Assembly (NCBI GenBank): GCA_048013815.1
Contig: CM106586.1
Span: 23,374,001-23,438,000, forward strand
Direction: 5' to 3'
Length of the DNA stretch: 64,000 bases
From: Setoptus koraiensis
Lineage: Eukaryota; Arthropoda
The notes beneath the pieces were generated by a model. It saw only the letters and a program-made list of their open reading frames with translations. It did not search any database and was not told the DNA's origin. This document shows positions 61,077 through 64,000 of the stretch, piece by piece; positions within the stretch are counted from its first letter, which is position 1, and each line of letters begins with the position of its first letter. Made by a program: the position numbers and the translations under genes.

Positions 61077-62630
61077 ATGAGAGCCGCTCAATATCTATTA
61101 TTTATCGTTGTTGCTATAATCTGTCATTTGTGTCAGGCGTCACTCACCCGAACAAATTTAGACAAAATATTTACGGTGAAAGATTGCCGAAACAAAGCGA
61201 AAAATATTGTCGACTTGAACTCTTATAAAGAGTTTGCTGAATATTTATTGCAAAACGTCATTCCTGGTGATGGGCTGGCCGAAATAAAAACTAAAATCAA
61301 CAGGTGCTTGCATAGCACTAATGGTATTGACGACGTGGGAGCATTGAGTAGAATAATCGAGCAATTATCAATTGTTCACTCTGTTTGTGAGCCAGACTTT
61401 ATTGATCGCTTGCTGGAGTTTGATGGCCTCATGACAGAACATGTTAGCTATGGTAGGATACTCAGGCGAAAACAAACACACAGACTGCTTCGCTTTTTCC
61501 AAATGTTTGCAGGCCAAGTGGTTTTGAAATGCAAAAATTCATTGGAGAAAAAATTGATGCTGGCCAAGGATGAAAACAAGGAGCTAGAAGAGGCCATGAA
61601 ACGAGTGGCTGAGTCATTGCAAAAAACAGAGACTCTGAGAGAGGAGAAAGTTCTGTCAGCTCTTAAATCTCTCAATTTGTCCCCAGTTTTTGCACTGGCG
61701 CTCAAACTACGACCTCAAATATTGCAACAAGTGGAGCATGTCGTGCTAGCTGATGCTATGTTGGCCAGCTCGGATTCCGGAATTGGATTATCTCTGGGTG
61801 TCACGCTGAACAATGAACAAGCCCGCGAAAATTTCATGCAAACTAAACAAGCTTGTAAATTGATAGATTTTTATAGTCAAAGTTCCGTTTATCCCATCAC
61901 TAGATTGGCTTGGAAAGGATATATGGCAAGAGATAATGCAGGCGCAATAGACAAACAACTAAGAGATAGCGAAACAGTGCAAAATTGGATAAAAGTGATG
62001 CAATATTGCCAAGGCGTTCTCGTGACAGATGCCTATGTCGATTTGGACCAACAAGAGCCCGTAAAATTGGCGCGTGACACCGAAAACGATGAACAAGTGA
62101 TGGTTCTAGATGTAGTACTAAACGAGCAACAGTCTTGTCGTACTGACGATCAAAATCAACAGTCACAAGTTGTTTGTAATAATGGTGGATGGCACAGATT
62201 CGAGCAGATAAAAGAGACTTTCGTCGAGTTTGACAAGAACCTCTCGTGTTACACATTTCCGCGTGGTTTAAATAGTTGGCTGGCGAAACGAATCAGTAAA
62301 AGTGAACGGATGGTGTCGAAGTTTATCAGAGTGAGATCCAATGAGTACTATCACAACGAAAACGATCCTGAACAAGATGTCAAATTTGGTGGTGCTATGA
62401 CGGGAGTTGGTCACGCCGGTTATGCGGTGTTCAACGGACACGCGGTGGCTCATGGAGCCTTCAAATTTAGACCCAGAGGCGGTAAACGAGGTACTGCCGC
62501 TCATCATCATGTTTACGTATTTTTTGGAGCCCACATGCCAGGATGGGCGGGATGGCTATCACTGTTCGGTTGCCTTATTGTGCTTGCCGTGTTGGCCGGC
62601 GTTCTTGAAGCCTGGTTGGGCATCGACTAG
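61077..62630 (+). CDS. Unrecognised secretory-pathway membrane protein with almost no cytoplasmic tail
   Basis: Single exon, 517 residues, ATG at 61077 and TAG at 62628-62630. A signal peptide (1-21) ends near QAS. The ectodomain has nine cysteines (37, 77, 104, 152, 260, 311, 354, 367, 391) and a charged helical stretch at about 155-195 (KDENKELEEAMKRVAESLQK) that may form a coiled coil. Residues about 438-485 are Gly/His-rich (GHAGYAVFNGHAVAHG, later HHH). A hydrophobic helix spans about 492-513, leaving only LGID behind it. That layout fits a type I protein with a minimal tail or a C-terminal signal exchanged for a lipid anchor, though a GPI site was not demonstrated. It follows paralogue C on the same strand but shares no sequence with that family. 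I do not recognise it. Confidence 0.8.
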   Translation: MRAAQYLLFIVVAIICHLCQASLTRTNLDKIFTVKDCRNKAKNIVDLNSYKEFAEYLLQNVIPGDGLAEIKTKINRCLHSTNGIDDVGALSRIIEQLSIVHSVCEPDFIDRLLEFDGLMTEHVSYGRILRRKQTHRLLRFFQMFAGQVVLKCKNSLEKKLMLAKDENKELEEAMKRVAESLQKTETLREEKVLSALKSLNLSPVFALALKLRPQILQQVEHVVLADAMLASSDSGIGLSLGVTLNNEQARENFMQTKQACKLIDFYSQSSVYPITRLAWKGYMARDNAGAIDKQLRDSETVQNWIKVMQYCQGVLVTDAYVDLDQQEPVKLARDTENDEQVMVLDVVLNEQQSCRTDDQNQQSQVVCNNGGWHRFEQIKETFVEFDKNLSCYTFPRGLNSWLAKRISKSERMVSKFIRVRSNEYYHNENDPEQDVKFGGAMTGVGHAGYAVFNGHAVAHGAFKFRPRGGKRGTAAHHHVYVFFGAHMPGWAGWLSLFGCLIVLAVLAGVLEAWLGID

Positions 62631-62708
62631 TGAGGCGCTTCTCGTTGTTTTGATCTTGTTTTTGACCTGAAATGATGAAAAAAAGCAGGAAACAAACACT
62701 TAGAATTC

Positions 62709-62714
62709 AATAAA
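62709..62714 (+). terminator. AATAAA polyadenylation signal of the 517-residue protein gene
   Basis: Canonical signal 78 bases after the stop codon at 62630. Confidence 0.55.
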
Positions 62715-63541
62715 TAATGACGTGCTTGAGTAGCAGAGCCTGTTGGCGATCAGCGCTCACAAGGAATTCTGCTTATGTGAATTGTATGAGTGTCTCGGTG
62801 GTGTAGATCCACTCGATTCGATGAGGCCAGCGAAATTGGTCTGCTCTTTGTGCCTTTTTTCAATTTGAAAATTTCGATATTTTGTGGACCCATGAAAGAG
62901 TGCGTACCTTACCGTGCTGACACAATCGCTGGCGGCGCACTATTTTGTGCAACAGAAGAACAATAAAAATCGTAATCACTGTGCGCTGCAGGCGTCACGC
63001 GCATTTTTTCTGCAAAAAGAAACAGAATTTTCTCAAAATATCGAGAGAAAAAGGTGACCCCATCTGAGTCTAGAGCCTGGGTAGGTTCCTTCAGACCACC
63101 AATGTGTAATAGATAGAGAGTTTAGTATAGAAGTTGAGAGATCTGATGATTTCGGGTGGCGATATTTTTCAAATAGGTTGTTTTTTCAGATGATTTATTC
63201 ATGCAACGATAAACTATTCTTCTAACTTCGGGCACTATACAATCACTCACGAATAGTTTTGAGCGAGAAGATCTCTCAGAAATCGGTGGCAAGCTTGCCT
63301 TGTATATGCGTGTCGTTGGAACTGTCAGAAGAGAGTGATCGATTGTCTGACAGGCCATTGATCTCTAGCTTGATTCTAGAATGGCTCGAAATTTTCGAAT
63401 AAGTAAAGGTTGAGTGAATCAGTGACAACTATAGGTGATTTGTAGAATGTAAATTTTATATTTTATATTTTTTTGACGGTATTTCTTCGATAAGCACATA
63501 ATTAAAGACGACAGAATAACACTACACTGGTTTGACTATAA

Positions 63542-63563
63542 GACGACGACGACGACGACGACG
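63542..63563. repeat. (GAC)n microsatellite
   Basis: About seven uninterrupted GAC triplets, followed by imperfect copies to about 63583. It lies about 110 bases downstream of the reductase stop codon and so possibly in its 3' UTR. Confidence 0.8.
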
Positions 63564-63691
63564 GCTACGACGACTATGACGACACTGACCAATATCGAGT
63601 AAGCTCCTTGAGCTATAAGTGGTCTATGGTTGCTGACAGTTTTGGCTGTTTGTTGTTGTTGGTGAATTGACAAGTTCTGGTGCTGCTGCTG

Positions 63692-64000
63692 TTAGTTGGG
63701 TGTCTCTTGGTTGGCGAGATCACTGGCTCGCTTGTGAGCCGCCTCTACAGCTGCCGTGACACCGCTGCTGACATCGGCCTTGTCGAGAACATGAATACCG
63801 TAAATTGCGGCACCCGATGGCGACGAAACATGATCACGCAATTCGGCCGGATGTTTGCCAGACTCCAACAATGATTGAGCGGCGCATTGTGCGGTCTTTG
63901 CCGCAAACTTGATAGCTTGCTGACGCGACAGGCCCATTTTGAAGGCTCCGTCGGCTAACGCGTTCATAAAATAGTACGAGAAAGCCAAACCGGAACCGCC
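63692..64000 (-). CDS. Pyrroline-5-carboxylate reductase, C-terminal part (5' end outside window)
   Basis: The minus-strand frame is open from the right edge to TAA at 63692-63694 (102 residues). It begins GGSGLAFSYYFMNALADG, the family GSGPAY...EALADG motif that opens the C-terminal dimerisation domain, and continues with MGLSRQQAIKFAAKT, ESGKHPAELRDHVSSPSG and GIHVLDK, all typical. The usual Pro-Ala of GSGPAY reads Leu-Ala here. The enzyme reduces pyrroline-5-carboxylate to proline with NAD(P)H, the last step of proline synthesis. The Rossmann domain and start codon lie beyond the window. Which of the animal paralogues it is cannot be told from this fragment. Confidence 0.93.
   Translation of the reverse strand, partial: GGSGLAFSYYFMNALADGAFKMGLSRQQAIKFAAKTAQCAAQSLLESGKHPAELRDHVSSPSGAAIYGIHVLDKADVSSGVTAAVEAAHKRASDLANQETPN

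Larger units (their letters stand above)
62631..63691. other. Intergenic, convergent 3' ends
   Basis: Between the converging membrane-protein and reductase genes. The minus-strand frame at 63122-63358 has no motif. A TTTATT at 63194-63199 (AATAAA on the minus strand) is a possible but distant signal for the reductase gene. A trinucleotide repeat is listed separately. Confidence 0.35.

Noticed and set aside
1-64000. tRNA, rRNA, and retrovirus-like or Polinton-like elements
   Set aside because: No cloverleaf with a convincing T-loop, no rRNA stretch, and no reverse transcriptase, integrase or capsid motif was recognised on either strand.

Overview
The window looks like an invertebrate nuclear scaffold, most probably arthropod and possibly a mite; that placement rests on gene content and compactness only, since no search was possible. 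The genes are eukaryotic. Their introns are short (112-174 bp) with GT-AG borders, several have AATAAA signals, and the families are animal ones: KLHL10-type kelch protein, ABCC/MRP transporter, TMEM63/OSCA channel, cathepsin F and pyrroline-5-carboxylate reductase. Many proteins carry Asn/Ser/Thr/Gln-rich insertions.

Left arm (1-7.2 kb): the 3' part of a KLHL10-like gene (+), then two tandem paralogues on the minus strand (2054-3379 and 4480-5763) of a type I membrane protein family I do not recognise. Divergently from the second runs a small single-pass protein with a Ser-rich tail, whose reading frame seems to continue past its stop in another frame (5993-7196).

Middle (about 7.46-42.37 kb): 35 kb with no credible gene. 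It is very AT-rich, full of homopolymer runs, and built of blocks with strong strand asymmetry that switch sign (A/G- or A/C-rich against T/C- or T/G-rich). It ends at a run of exactly 500 N (42366-42865). I regard low-quality assembled sequence as the likeliest explanation, with a real strand-asymmetric AT-rich region as the alternative. If it is an artefact, the true distance between the two arms is unknown.

Right arm (42.87-64 kb): a four-exon ABCC4-like transporter (-, 1883 aa), a three-exon TMEM63-like channel (+, 1089 aa), a three-exon cathepsin F-like protease (+, 372 aa), a short F-box reading frame with an internal TGA (-), a third member of the unknown membrane family (+, 59380-60765), another unrecognised type I membrane protein (+, 61077-62630), and the C-terminal part of pyrroline-5-carboxylate reductase (-, running off the right edge). 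Two copies of a ~225-bp interspersed repeat with a 5' hairpin lie at 50.4 and 58.2 kb.

The genes do not form an obvious pathway. The best candidate for something undescribed is the three-member membrane family. Its N-terminal ectodomain has diverged strongly while the membrane-proximal part is conserved, and the tandem pair carries a tract suggesting gene conversion.
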